From the NCBI RefSeq assembly GCF_001887355.1, contig NZ_MPIN01000001.1, positions 1,031,932 to 1,095,931 of the forward strand: 64,000 bases of DNA, in the 5' to 3' direction. The translations under genes and the position numbers were made by a program. The notes under the pieces were generated by a model that worked only from the letters and a program-made list of their open reading frames with translations, had not been told where the DNA came from and did not search any database. The stretch is from Cystobacter ferrugineus. Lineage in GTDB: Bacteria; Myxococcota; Myxococcia; Myxococcales; Myxococcaceae. Shown piece by piece: positions 28,211-36,363 of the stretch; the first letter of the stretch is position 1, and each line of letters starts with the position of its first letter.

Positions 28211-28936
28211 ATGGCCCGCTGGGATGGGCCCGCGATGCGGCCCGAGCCCATGGTTCCCACCCCCATCCGTTCCCGGCGAGAGGGGATCGGCGACCACCTC
28301 CACGTGGACCTCGAGGTCGCCCCCGGGGCCTCGGCGCTCCTGTCGAGCCAGGGCTTCACCCGCGTCTACCGCTCGCCACGAGGCTGCCGCGACGAACTGG
28401 ACGCCCGGGTGGGGGAGGGGGTCTGCTCGCGCTGGTGCCCGACCCCACCGTGTGCTTCACGGACGCCTGCTATTCGCAGCGCCAGGACATCCAGCTCGCG
28501 CCGGATGCCTCGCTCGTGCTGATGGACTTGGTCAACGCCGGACGCAGCGCCAATGGCGAGCGCTGGGCGTGTGCCTCCTTCTCCTCCTCGCTCCGTGTCC
28601 ACCAGGGGGGCCGCGCGCTGCTCGACGAGCGATGGTTGCTCGAGCCCCTGCACGGCCACCTGCCCGAGCGGCTCGGCCGGTTCGACGCGCTCGGGACCGT
28701 GCTGCTCATCGGTCCCGCGCTCGCCGCCGCCCGGGAGGCGCTCTCTGCCCGGGCGGGGGCCCTTCCCGTCATCCCCCCGCGCCGGGCTCATCTGCTCCAC
28801 CAGCCCGCTTGGGTCCGAGGGGCTCATCCTCCGGGCGGCGGCCACTTCGGCGGAGACCCTGCTCCAGTCGGCCCGGGAGTGGTTGGGCTTTCTTCCCTCC
28901 CTCCTGGGAGATGATCCCTGGGTGCGCCGGGCCTGA
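28211..28936 (+). pseudogene. ureD: ureD (urease accessory protein) pseudogene with two frameshifts
   Basis: Three successive reading frames together spell a UreD-like protein. The first has 'LHVDLEVAPGASALLSSQGF' and 'TRVYRSPRG' up to about 28420. The second has 'VPDPTVCFTDACYSQRQDI', 'LMDLVNAGRSANGE' and 'LLDERWLLEP'. The third, after about 28790, has 'LILRAAATSAETLLQSARE' and 'WLGFLPSLLGDDPWVRRA' before the stop. The first shift is a missing base at 28419-28423, shown by comparison with the fragment at 38284-38446, which keeps the frame. No other urease genes are in the window, so it would have no partner here even if intact. Sequencing error is the alternative, but two independent shifts make decay more likely. 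Confidence 0.75.
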
Positions 28937-29253
28937 GTGACGCATTGTGATGACTGGTGATGCTGGTGCTGAACACTCGAGGGGGGCGAGAGTTTGCACG
29001 GCTCTCGGGCGCCTCCTCATTATTCTCGTGGGCCATGTACCTTTGCCAGCCTGGGCCCGTGCCGCTCCACACCGACCATCCAGCGGCGCGCTAAATTGGG
29101 TGGTACTGCCTTCCCCGCCAGGACTCGCGGGATGGAGCCATGCCTCTCTTTCGAAACCCCTGGATCTGGACAGGGAATAGGTGCCATGCGAAAACTGCGC
29201 CGACCGCTCGGAGGCCAACCATCACTCGCTCGCCGCGCGGAGCGCAGCCGATC
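28937..29253. other. Non-coding junction upstream of the defence module
   Basis: This 317-bp stretch separates the ureD remnant from the methyltransferase gene. I see no convincing ORF, repeat or RNA motif in it. It should hold the promoter of the defence module. Base composition drops toward its right end, marking a probable island boundary. Confidence 0.4.
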
Positions 29254-30573
29254 ATGAGTAGAAGGACTGACACACTGACGACTCTCGAGAGGCATCTTGA
29301 GCGCTGCGCGATCTCGATCAAGCCCGCAGTCAAGCGCGAGGGGGTCGACGCGTGGTTCCCGTACTACGCGGGCTACTCTCCCGGTTTTGTTCGGGAGGCA
29401 CTCACCGGCCTCGGTGCTCAGCCCGGCTGGAGCGTGCTAGACCCGTGGAACGGTGCGGGCACGACGACGGCGGTTGCCGACGCGCTCGGTTGCGACGCCG
29501 TCGGCCTCGACATCAACCCGGTCGCTGCTCTTGTTGCTGCCGCCCGTCTGGAGCGAAGCGCCAACACGTCACATTCCGCAGGGCTCGCGAACCAACTCTT
29601 GGCAGTGGCGAGCCGCAACGAGATCGACCTAGCTGACGACGATCCTCTTCTCGAGTGGTTTTCACCGCGTGTGACGCGTCGGTACCGGAGCATCGAAGGT
29701 GCCGTTCTCGACCTGCTCGGAACCAGGGACGGTGTGAAGGTCAACCTCCAGACTGAGACCCCGCCACCCTTCGCTGCGTTCTTTATCCTTTGCCTTGTTC
29801 GGGCCGCCAAGCACTTTGCTCGGATGAAGGGGAACTCGAACCCGACGTGGATCACGCCAGAAAAGCGGGGCGACACGCGCACCGAGACCTTCGATCGGGC
29901 CTTTCTCTCAATGGTTGCAGCCTGCGCGGCGGACGCCGAGAAGGCTGCGCTTGGGCGCTCGTCGACGCGCAGCACCGTCAGCGTGGTGTCGCTCGCTGAC
30001 GCACGCGCTCTGTCACTTGAAGCTTCGTCGATTGACGCTGTCGTCACCTCGCCTCCGTACTGCACCCGCATCGACTACTTCCGCGCGACTGCGTTTGAAC
30101 TCGCCGCGCTCGGGATTGGTGCGGATGGGGAGCGTTTCAGGGCGCTCCGGAGCAGCGCGATGGGGACGAACCTAATGCGCACGACCACGCCGGATGTCAG
30201 CGCACAGCCCAGCGCCGTGCGACAGCTACTGAAGTGCATCCAGCAGCATCCGTCGAAGGCGTCCGATACCTACTACTACAAGCATTACTCGCAGTACTTT
30301 GACGATGCACGCCTCTCGGTTGCCGAGATTGGCAGAGTCCTCAAGCCAAATGCCACGGCGCTGCTTGTCGTCCAAAGCTCGTACTACAAAGACATCCACG
30401 TGCCTCTCGGTGATCTGTACGCGGCGCTCGGAGAGGAGCTCGGCTTCCGTGCCCGCGTGGTGCTGCGCGTGCCCGTCAGGCGTGTGCTCGCCACCATCAA
30501 TCCCCGAGCAAGGCATCATGAAACGGAGCGGCGGTACTCCGAGGATGTCGTTGCGCTTCAGCGCGTAGCGTGA
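29254..30573 (+). CDS. DNA methyltransferase (N4-cytosine/N6-adenine type)
   Basis: I use the ATG at 29254, giving 439 residues. Motif I is 'DPWNGAGTT' at 63-71 followed by 'VGLDINP'. The catalytic motif IV is 'TSPPYCTRIDY' with Ser-Pro-Pro-Tyr at 266-269. The roughly 190 residues between may be the target-recognition region, an alpha-like order. SPPY methylases modify exocyclic amines of C or A. The next two genes (DUF262 and HEPN) follow at 9 and 12 bp on the same strand, so it probably supplies self-marking for a defence module. Its GC content is visibly lower than that of the flanking genome (about 62% in a sampled line). Confidence 0.9.
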   Translation: MSRRTDTLTTLERHLERCAISIKPAVKREGVDAWFPYYAGYSPGFVREALTGLGAQPGWSVLDPWNGAGTTTAVADALGCDAVGLDINPVAALVAAARLERSANTSHSAGLANQLLAVASRNEIDLADDDPLLEWFSPRVTRRYRSIEGAVLDLLGTRDGVKVNLQTETPPPFAAFFILCLVRAAKHFARMKGNSNPTWITPEKRGDTRTETFDRAFLSMVAACAADAEKAALGRSSTRSTVSVVSLADARALSLEASSIDAVVTSPPYCTRIDYFRATAFELAALGIGADGERFRALRSSAMGTNLMRTTTPDVSAQPSAVRQLLKCIQQHPSKASDTYYYKHYSQYFDDARLSVAEIGRVLKPNATALLVVQSSYYKDIHVPLGDLYAALGEELGFRARVVLRVPVRRVLATINPRARHHETERRYSEDVVALQRVA

Positions 30574-30582
30574 GGAATCCAC

Positions 30583-31791
30583 ATGGCGACGAAGAAGCAT
30601 GATGCGGGCGAAGAAGAACGCGTGGACATGGGGACCGCCTCCCCCGACGAACAGAGCCTGTCGTCGCTCGAGGAGAAGTACAGCGAGCAGATGCGGCAGA
30701 TCTTCCCGACGAAGATCGACCTGCCGTGGTTGACCCTGAAGACGCAGATCGACGAGCAGATCAACTTGCGCCCCGAATTCCAGCGGCGCGACCGATGGAG
30801 CGATGACAAGAGGTCTCGCTTCATCGAGTCCGTGATCATGAACGTGCCGGTGCCTCCTGTATTTCTTGGCGAGGAGAAGCTGGGCAAGTACGTAGTGCTC
30901 GACGGCCGCCAACGATTGACGGCTGCGTACAAGTTCCTGAGCAACGAACTGCGGCTCGAAGGGCTCAAGATCTGGACGGAGGTGAACGGACTCACCTACG
31001 CCGAGATCAAGAAGAAGGGGTTTGCCGCGACGATTGAGCGCCGCTTCCTGTCGGCGATCCTCCTTACCCATGAATCGTCGCCCGAGGTGAAGTACGAGGT
31101 CTTTGACCGCCTGAACACCGGCGGAGTCATCGCCGAGCAAATGGAGGTCCGCAACGCGATCTTTCCCGGCCCCTTCAACACGATGCTTCACGAACTCTCG
31201 GAGGATCGCACTTTCCGCCAGCTCTGGGGCATCCCGGACTCTCAAGATCCCGTCGCGCTTGAGAGGAACGTTCTCTATCGCGAGATGGGCGACTTGGAAC
31301 TCGTCCTGCGCTTCTTCGCTCTGCGAGAGGCATCCTTGAAGGGGATGCGCTTCAAGGACCGGCTCAGCGACCTGATGAGCACGCAGAACGCTGCCTTCAA
31401 GAAGGATGCTTCACTCCAAGCGTGTGAGGCCGCAACGTTTCGTCAGGCGATCGCGAACTGCTTCAAGGTCTTCGGCGATGACGCCTTCAAGCTCAAGAAG
31501 GATTCGAACAAGAAGGCCAACCGCTCTGCGCCCTACGCGGACGCTGTAATGCAGGCGCTGGCGGATCGTCCGACGGCGGCACTGACTCCTGCTGCGGTGG
31601 CACGCATCCGCGCAGCGTTCGAGGAACTTTGTACGCAGAACCAGGACTTCAGGAACGCGGTCGAGAAGGGCACGAATGGTGAATCGGCGATCAAGAACCG
31701 GATCACGCTCGCCCGCGCAGCGGTGGACAAGGCGCTGAAGGGGGCGTCGTCCACGCGCACGACGACGAAGCGGTCATCCAAGAAGCAATAG
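30583..31791 (+). CDS. DUF262-domain protein (ParB/GmrS-like nuclease or NTPase)
   Basis: This 402-residue protein has the DUF262 signatures 'INLRPEFQRRDRWSDDKRS' at about 60-78, 'VIMNVPVPPVFLGE' at 84-97, 'VVLDGRQRLTA' at 104-114 and 'FDRLNTGG' at 174-181. The DGQR/DGRQR region is the ParB-like nucleotide-binding and nuclease site of this superfamily, seen in GmrSD and SspE-type defence proteins. The C-terminal 200 residues lack the DUF1524 HNH motif common in GmrD. The C-terminal tail is basic ('TTKRSSKK'). Located between a methyltransferase and a HEPN gene, it is probably the sensing or nicking component. Confidence 0.88.
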   Translation: MATKKHDAGEEERVDMGTASPDEQSLSSLEEKYSEQMRQIFPTKIDLPWLTLKTQIDEQINLRPEFQRRDRWSDDKRSRFIESVIMNVPVPPVFLGEEKLGKYVVLDGRQRLTAAYKFLSNELRLEGLKIWTEVNGLTYAEIKKKGFAATIERRFLSAILLTHESSPEVKYEVFDRLNTGGVIAEQMEVRNAIFPGPFNTMLHELSEDRTFRQLWGIPDSQDPVALERNVLYREMGDLELVLRFFALREASLKGMRFKDRLSDLMSTQNAAFKKDASLQACEAATFRQAIANCFKVFGDDAFKLKKDSNKKANRSAPYADAVMQALADRPTAALTPAAVARIRAAFEELCTQNQDFRNAVEKGTNGESAIKNRITLARAAVDKALKGASSTRTTTKRSSKKQ

Positions 31792-31803
31792 GCGGGTGAA
31801 TGT

Positions 31804-32592
31804 ATGCGCCAAGCACTCGCCGACTTCGGCACATCTCTGAACCGCATCCGGGCGCTGGCGAACAGCATCGTCGCCGCGACGGGAGCCGCGCTCTCCAACC
31901 CCGCGATCCGCGAACTGCACGAGACCCAGCAGTGTGGTTCCGTCGTGCTGCTCACCGGCTACTTCGAGGCGTTCCTGAAGGACTTGGTGCGACGCTACAT
32001 CGAAGACCTCTCAGCGTCGGGCGTCGCGTTCACCGGCCTGCCGGAGGACATGCGAAACCGGCACTTCGAAGGTGGTGGGAAGGTCCTCTCGCGCGCAGTG
32101 GAGTTCGCGCGCAAGGGGAAGCCTGCGCCGTTCGGGAGCGCTACTCCTCAAGATATCGTTGCCCGGCTGCACTCGGCCTCAGCAGGCGGCTTGTATCAAA
32201 TCGTTTGGGAGGCCTTCGCCGACACCCAGGCGAACCCCGGCCCCGACGTCGTTAAAGAGATTGCGAAGGGGCTGGGCCTCAAGAACTTCTGGCCGACAGT
32301 CTCGACCCATTCTGGCAACCCCGCACGCTGGTCCGACAGCGCCCTCACGTCACAGTTAATCGACTTGATCGCCAAGCGAAACGCGTGCGCGCATACCGGT
32401 ACTGTTTCACCGATCCCGACTGCAGCCGACATCCTCAACTTCGCCGACATGCTTGAGGCCCTCGGGACTGGGTTTGTCACGGCGCTGGAAGCCGAGCTTG
32501 CTGCCCACAAGGCCACCGTTCCCCCAGCCGCACCCATCGTGGCACCGGCAGCGGGCCTAGCCCCTGGCGGGTCCACGGCCAGCTCTCCGTAG
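31804..32592 (+). CDS. HEPN nuclease of the MAE_28990/MAE_18760-like type
   Basis: This 262-residue protein starts at ATG 31804, 12 bp after the DUF262 gene. It is helical with 'CGSVVLLTGYFEAFLKDLV' near residues 44-62 and the HEPN catalytic pattern R-x4-H at 'RNACAH' (Arg192-His197). Those features fit the HEPN-like nucleases often found beside DUF262 genes in defence islands. HEPN proteins are usually RNases that cause growth arrest on infection. The last 40 residues are Ala/Pro-rich and probably disordered. I infer the effector role in the three-gene module. Confidence 0.85.
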   Translation: MRQALADFGTSLNRIRALANSIVAATGAALSNPAIRELHETQQCGSVVLLTGYFEAFLKDLVRRYIEDLSASGVAFTGLPEDMRNRHFEGGGKVLSRAVEFARKGKPAPFGSATPQDIVARLHSASAGGLYQIVWEAFADTQANPGPDVVKEIAKGLGLKNFWPTVSTHSGNPARWSDSALTSQLIDLIAKRNACAHTGTVSPIPTAADILNFADMLEALGTGFVTALEAELAAHKATVPPAAPIVAPAAGLAPGGSTASSP

Positions 32593-32700
32593 CCTCGGCG
32601 AGTGGGCAGCTGCGCCCTCTTGTGACGACCCATATCCATGGCCTACGATTAGCAACGGTAAGCGGGGACCGAGGCGGGGCTACAGAAGGAAAGCCGCTCC

Positions 32701-32980
32701 TTGGCCGCGACGGTGGAGGAGCCGAGCAATCAGAGGACGGCGCGGGTGGATGGGGCCGGGCTGCTGCGCAGGACGTTCGCACTGGACGTGTTCTCCTGTG
32801 CGCGGTGTGGAGGCAGGCGAACGCAGCCGCTGTCAACACGCTCCAACCGCCAGCCGCTCTCCTCAAGCGAAGGCGGCCAGGGCAGGGGTGTGCCCCAAGG
32901 GGTTGCACCGTCCCGTGTACCGGCGCAGCGCGCGGCCTTGCTGACCCCGGCAGAGGCCCTTCTCGGCCCCTCCGCTCACG
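32701..32980 (+). pseudogene. IS91-like transposase 3' remnant, copy 1
   Basis: A short frame encodes 'GLLRRTFALDVFSCARCGGR', the C-terminal zinc-ribbon end found in IS91-type transposases of myxobacteria; the rest of the gene is missing. The segment 32873-32977 (105 bp) is repeated at 45308-45412 with a single visible mismatch. The element has lost its catalytic part and cannot move. Confidence 0.6.
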
Positions 32981-33389
32981 AGGTCATGGACCAGCGGGCG
33001 ATGGCCGTGAAGAAGGTGCAGGCGAACCCCACGGGGCAGGGCAAGCAGGGTATCGAGAACCTGTCGAAGGTGCTCGAGGATGGCAACTTCCGGGACTTCA
33101 TCAAAGAGCGTGACAATGCCGTGAGTGGCGGCGGCATGCCTGACTGAGAACGCGGCCCGGCTGGGCGCGGATGGCAATGAACTTCTACCTGCTGGATACG
33201 ATGGGCGAGCCGGACGAGGAGCTGTGCCTGCTCGACGACTTCGTGGAGGGAATCGACCGCCGCGGGACCGGGAGCGCATATCCTGCTTGCCCTGGAACTT
33301 CCACCATGAATGAGTCCGGCCTCCCCCGGCTCGTCCTTCGAGCCCCTGACGGAAGATACCTCCCCGGTGCGGCCTTCCCCATCGCTCCC
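32981..33389. other. Debris upstream of the lipoprotein toxin
   Basis: This stretch has no intact gene. A 48-codon frame at 33000-33147 ('MAVKKVQANPTGQGKQGI') and a frame from 33171 that begins 'MAMNFYLLDTMGEPDEELCL' look like ends of lost genes. The second runs in frame into the lipoprotein gene, but the signal peptide argues that translation starts at 33390. An immunity-gene fragment is one possible reading of it. Confidence 0.35.
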
Positions 33390-34415
33390 ATGAGCGCTCA
33401 CGCCAGAACGCGCTGCATGCCAGGCTGGATAGCGTTGCTGCTTTGCATGTGCCTTGTGGGGTGTAGCGGCACGACACGAGGCGTCCGGCCCAGCGGCTGC
33501 CACGATACGCTCAAGTCGGGTTCACCCGTGGCGCCGAGCGCCCCGCCTCCGCCACGACTGCTCCATGGGGTGGCTGGCGAGGGGTTGGGCAATGGCATTC
33601 CACGCGCCGTACTCCGGCTCGTACCAAGGGGGGCCACAACCGCGGCGGAAGCAGGGCCTGCCACCGCGACGGGAGGCGTCCTCGTGCCCGGCGGCGCGGT
33701 GCTGGCGGCGGGGGGGAGCGTTGTCCTGGTCTGTTTGACCGTCAAGGCCGCACTGGATGGGCGGCCGACCCCGCTCGACATCGCGGACACATTCTACGGC
33801 ACTCACTTCGGCGACCTTCAGGGCTGGGTCCAAGGCTGCTACGCGCCCAAGGCCACAGGGCACCCGGGGAGGGCTGCCTCTACGCTTGCGGTCAAGCCGA
33901 CTTCCGAGGCCCATGCGCCTCCCGCTCCAGGACCGGCGGCGGGAGTCGACAAGGACAGAGTTCGAGAGAACCGGGGTCGCGTCTACGCGACCTATACGAA
34001 GTTCAACGTGAAAACCGGCCGCTACTACGCAGGACGCACCAGCATGGTGATTGATCTGCGCAAACCCCTTCGCCCTCAAGCCGTGGCAGCTGTCAACGCG
34101 CGAGATTTGAACCATCACATTGATGAGAACGATGAACCAATCGGTCCCGCGTTCCAGGAAGCCCTGCTTGACAAGTTCGATGTCGGGACAGCGGTTGACT
34201 ACGCGGATAGATACAGTGATGTTGCTTATTGGCGGATCCGTGGAAGAGAGCAGCAGTTGATGGACTCTTTTGGTGGGGCCCAATCCGATACTCGAGAACC
34301 GTATCGAACCGAGAACCTCCAGCGCGGCGTGGCGAAAGATAATCCATTGGGTAGGTTGTTCCACGACGCAGCCGCGAAGCAATGGGGTCAACTCTACCCC
34401 TATACCGGAGATTGA
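33390..34415 (+). CDS. Lipoprotein with C-terminal toxin domain (SitA-like candidate)
   Basis: I use ATG 33390 (341 residues); ATG 33417 is also possible. The signal peptide ends in lipobox LVGC with Cys25. A hydrophobic, Ala/Gly/Pro-rich middle follows. The C-terminal domain (about residues 187-341) has 'GRVYATYTKFNVKTGRYYAG', 'WRIRGREQQLMDSFGGA' and 'GVAKDNPLGRLFHDAA', resembling toxin tips of bacterial polymorphic toxins, possibly GIY-YIG-like. GC content falls from about 70% in the N-terminal part to about 50% in this domain. An Imm26-like gene follows by 3 bp. In Myxococcus, SitA lipoprotein toxins pass between cells by TraAB outer-membrane exchange, and this architecture matches. The toxin activity is inferred. 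Confidence 0.72.
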   Translation: MSAHARTRCMPGWIALLLCMCLVGCSGTTRGVRPSGCHDTLKSGSPVAPSAPPPPRLLHGVAGEGLGNGIPRAVLRLVPRGATTAAEAGPATATGGVLVPGGAVLAAGGSVVLVCLTVKAALDGRPTPLDIADTFYGTHFGDLQGWVQGCYAPKATGHPGRAASTLAVKPTSEAHAPPAPGPAAGVDKDRVRENRGRVYATYTKFNVKTGRYYAGRTSMVIDLRKPLRPQAVAAVNARDLNHHIDENDEPIGPAFQEALLDKFDVGTAVDYADRYSDVAYWRIRGREQQLMDSFGGAQSDTREPYRTENLQRGVAKDNPLGRLFHDAAAKQWGQLYPYTGD

Positions 34416-34418
34416 GAG

Positions 34419-34877
34419 ATGAGTAAGCGGAAGCATATCCCAGGAGCATTCGTCAGGATGACCCTCTCCGATGGCTCCATCGGCTATGGCAGGCTGCTTG
34501 AGTCACCATATGCGGCCTTCTACGATTATAGAACCACAGGCCCGGATTCTGATCTGGATAGGATTGCGTCAAAACCCATTCTCTTCAGGATTGCCATCCG
34601 TCATCTGGCTCTCGATGCGTGGGAATTCATTGGGGAGAGGGCGCTCGATGAGCACTTGACCCAGCCTGTTGTTCAGTTCATGCAGGACCTGGGAGACTTC
34701 CGCCGCTGCACCATCTTCGACACCGCTGGAGATGAGAGGGATGCGGAGCCCCAGGACTGTGTGGGGCTCGAGCGGGCGGCGGTCTGGGAAAAGGAGGGCA
34801 TTGAGGAGCGCTTGCTCGATGCCCTCCTGAAGCGGCCCAGTGCCGCTGAGGAGCGCCTGAAGGTACGACTGCAATAG
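34419..34877 (+). CDS. Immunity protein, Imm26 family
   Basis: This 152-residue soluble protein starts 3 bp after the toxin stop. The N-terminus 'IPGAFVRMTLSDGSIGYGRL' and 'YAAFYDYRT' match the Imm26 pattern (P-G-x-F-x-I-x-L-x-D-G-x-x-G-Y-G-R). A Glu-rich C-terminal helix follows. Imm26 proteins bind and block the toxin encoded just upstream. GC content is about 48% in a sampled line, well under the genome level, indicating transfer with the toxin tip. It has no signal peptide, so it protects the cytoplasm. Confidence 0.78.
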   Translation: MSKRKHIPGAFVRMTLSDGSIGYGRLLESPYAAFYDYRTTGPDSDLDRIASKPILFRIAIRHLALDAWEFIGERALDEHLTQPVVQFMQDLGDFRRCTIFDTAGDERDAEPQDCVGLERAAVWEKEGIEERLLDALLKRPSAAEERLKVRLQ

Positions 34878-34900
34878 GGGGCTCTCCTCTTCGTCGGGCC

Positions 34901-34926
34901 AGAGAGGGTGTCAAAGAACTTGAGCG
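34901..34926 (+). repeat. REP-like repeat, left flank of the transposase gene
   Basis: GAGAGGGTGTCAAAGAACTT followed by GAGCGAC lies at the 3' end of the transposase gene and contains its stop codon (34911-34913). It matches, in inverted orientation, the two repeats at 35949-35970 and 35982-36005, and directly the solo copy at 38032-38060. Core: GAGARGGTGTCAAAGRACT. Confidence 0.65.
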
Positions 34927-35825
34927 ACGCGACCGTAGAGAGGAAAGCTCGCCGAGAAGTTCCCCCGTTCCCACTGAGCCGTCGCTTGTCGGAACGCCGC
35001 GACGAAGGTGCGGTACTGCTCACGCAACTCCCGCAGCGCCTGCCGCGTGGAGGCATGCCCCAGAGGCCGCGGGCTGCGTTTGAGGTGTTCGGGCCGGGTA
35101 TGCGGGTGCTGTGCCCTCACGGCTCGAGCCCCAAGGACTGGCTTGTTCCGTGCGCGAGCCTCGGCTTCCACTTCCTCCACCAGTGCCCGCACCGCACGCT
35201 GCCTCTCCTCCTCTCCCAGTCCTTTCCAACACGGCAGGGGCGCCACCTCCAACTCCACGGGCTCGGCCCATTGCTCCGCGAAGCGTCCTGTCTCTCCTTC
35301 CAGGTCTTCGCTCTCCCTCTTGCTCCAGCGTTTCGTCCAGTTGAACCACTGGAACAGTCGCCGCGCCGGCCCCAGCAATTGCGGTAGACACGTGAGGCCC
35401 GGCCACTCGGCGCTCTTCTCCACCAGCCCCTCGTTCACTCCATGGGCCAGCACGTAGCGCAACCGGCCCACCAATGCCGTGTCGTCCAGCACCGGCTCCG
35501 CTGAGTAACGCCTCTCCCAGAAGCCGCCGCTCCAGTCCACCAGCTTGCCCACCTTCTTGGACAGATTGGAGCGCAGGTACTGCATGAAGGAGGCGAGCGC
35601 GGCACCGCGTGCCCACACCAGCAGGTGGAAGTGGTTGGAAGCGAAGGTGAAGGCGTGTAGCCGGACGGTACCGGCGCTCTGCTGGACGGCGCGCGCCAGC
35701 ACGCCACCCACGACCTCGTTCACTTCCGCGCTGGGACGCAGCAACAGCCGTCCCTGAAAGCACCTGGAGGTGACGAAATAGAGACCCTCCTCCTGGAACA
35801 TCCTCAACGGCCAGCCCATCCCCAT
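34911..35825 (-). CDS. REP-associated tyrosine transposase (RAYT, IS200-like Y1 domain)
   Basis: This 304-residue protein has the HUH motif 'HFHLLVW' (His65 and His67) and a candidate nucleophile Tyr83 in 'MQYLRSNLSKK', the arrangement of IS200/RAYT single-strand transposases. The C-terminal extension of about 130 residues is charged and not recognised. Unlike true IS200 elements it is a single-copy-style gene flanked by short repeats rather than being a complete element with subterminal hairpins. The repeats (34901-34926, 35949-36005) lie in inverted orientation on both sides, which is how REP sequences bracket RAYT genes. It probably processes those repeats. Confidence 0.85.
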   Translation of the reverse strand: MGMGWPLRMFQEEGLYFVTSRCFQGRLLLRPSAEVNEVVGGVLARAVQQSAGTVRLHAFTFASNHFHLLVWARGAALASFMQYLRSNLSKKVGKLVDWSGGFWERRYSAEPVLDDTALVGRLRYVLAHGVNEGLVEKSAEWPGLTCLPQLLGPARRLFQWFNWTKRWSKRESEDLEGETGRFAEQWAEPVELEVAPLPCWKGLGEEERQRAVRALVEEVEAEARARNKPVLGARAVRAQHPHTRPEHLKRSPRPLGHASTRQALRELREQYRTFVAAFRQATAQWERGNFSASFPLYGRVAQVL

Positions 35826-35948
35826 CCCCCGCGTGCACTCCGCCGGGCCGATGCACCTCGTGGGCCAACGCCAAGTCCCCAGGAAGATTTGAAGATCGGT
35901 CGGTGCCCCGTCTCCGTCGAGTCCCGTTCTCGCTCAAGTCCCTCATTT

Positions 35949-36005
35949 CGAGTCCTTTGACACCTTCTCGGGACACCTTCTCGAAGTCCTTTGACACCTT
36001 CTCGG
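35949..36005 (-). repeat. Two REP-like repeats, right flank of the transposase gene
   Basis: Copies at 35949-35970 and 35982-36005 read CCTTTGACACCTTCTCG, the inverse of the left-flank repeat, with a partial third copy between them (GGACACCTTCTCGA). The truncated SDR fragment begins directly at the end of the second copy, so the repeat marks a recombination junction. Confidence 0.65.
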
Positions 36006-36250
36006 CCCCGGGGGAGATCTCCACTCCGATGACGGACCAGGAGGACGTGAACCCGCGCACCGTCAAGCGCCCGGGCTATCCGTTGGGCCGGCCGGGTGAC
36101 GCGCGTGAAGTGGCGGGCCTCGTCGTCTTCCTCACCACCCCGGCGGCGGCCTTCATCACCGGTACGTCGCTCGTCATCGACGGAGGACTCGAGCTGATGG
36201 CGGCGATCGGGGCGCACGGCCTCCAGAACGACGACTGTCGCAAGGTCTGA
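36005..36250 (+). pseudogene. Truncated SDR gene: 3' fragment duplicated from 50670-50915
   Basis: The 246 bp 36005-36250 match the end of the SDR gene at 50127-50915 with seven visible mismatches (about 97% identity), including the stop codon. The fragment keeps the frame ('GEISTPMTDQEDVNPRTV', 'FITGTSLVIDGGLELM') but lacks the nucleotide-binding fold and the YxxxK motif. It is inactive. Its 5' edge coincides with the REP-like repeat. Confidence 0.9.
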
Positions 36251-36363
36251 AGCTTCGGAATGGTCTCGAAAGGCAGACCCGCCGTGTGTCTTGTCACTGG
36301 GCCAATCCATCCTTCTTCTGCTTTGCTTTCCCCTACTCAACCTCACGCCGCACCGGGAGGTGC

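Noticed and set aside
28435-28914. Independent 159-aa gene at the ureD locus
   Set aside because: Its residues are the middle of UreD in one of three frames; reading it alone would hide the frameshifts.
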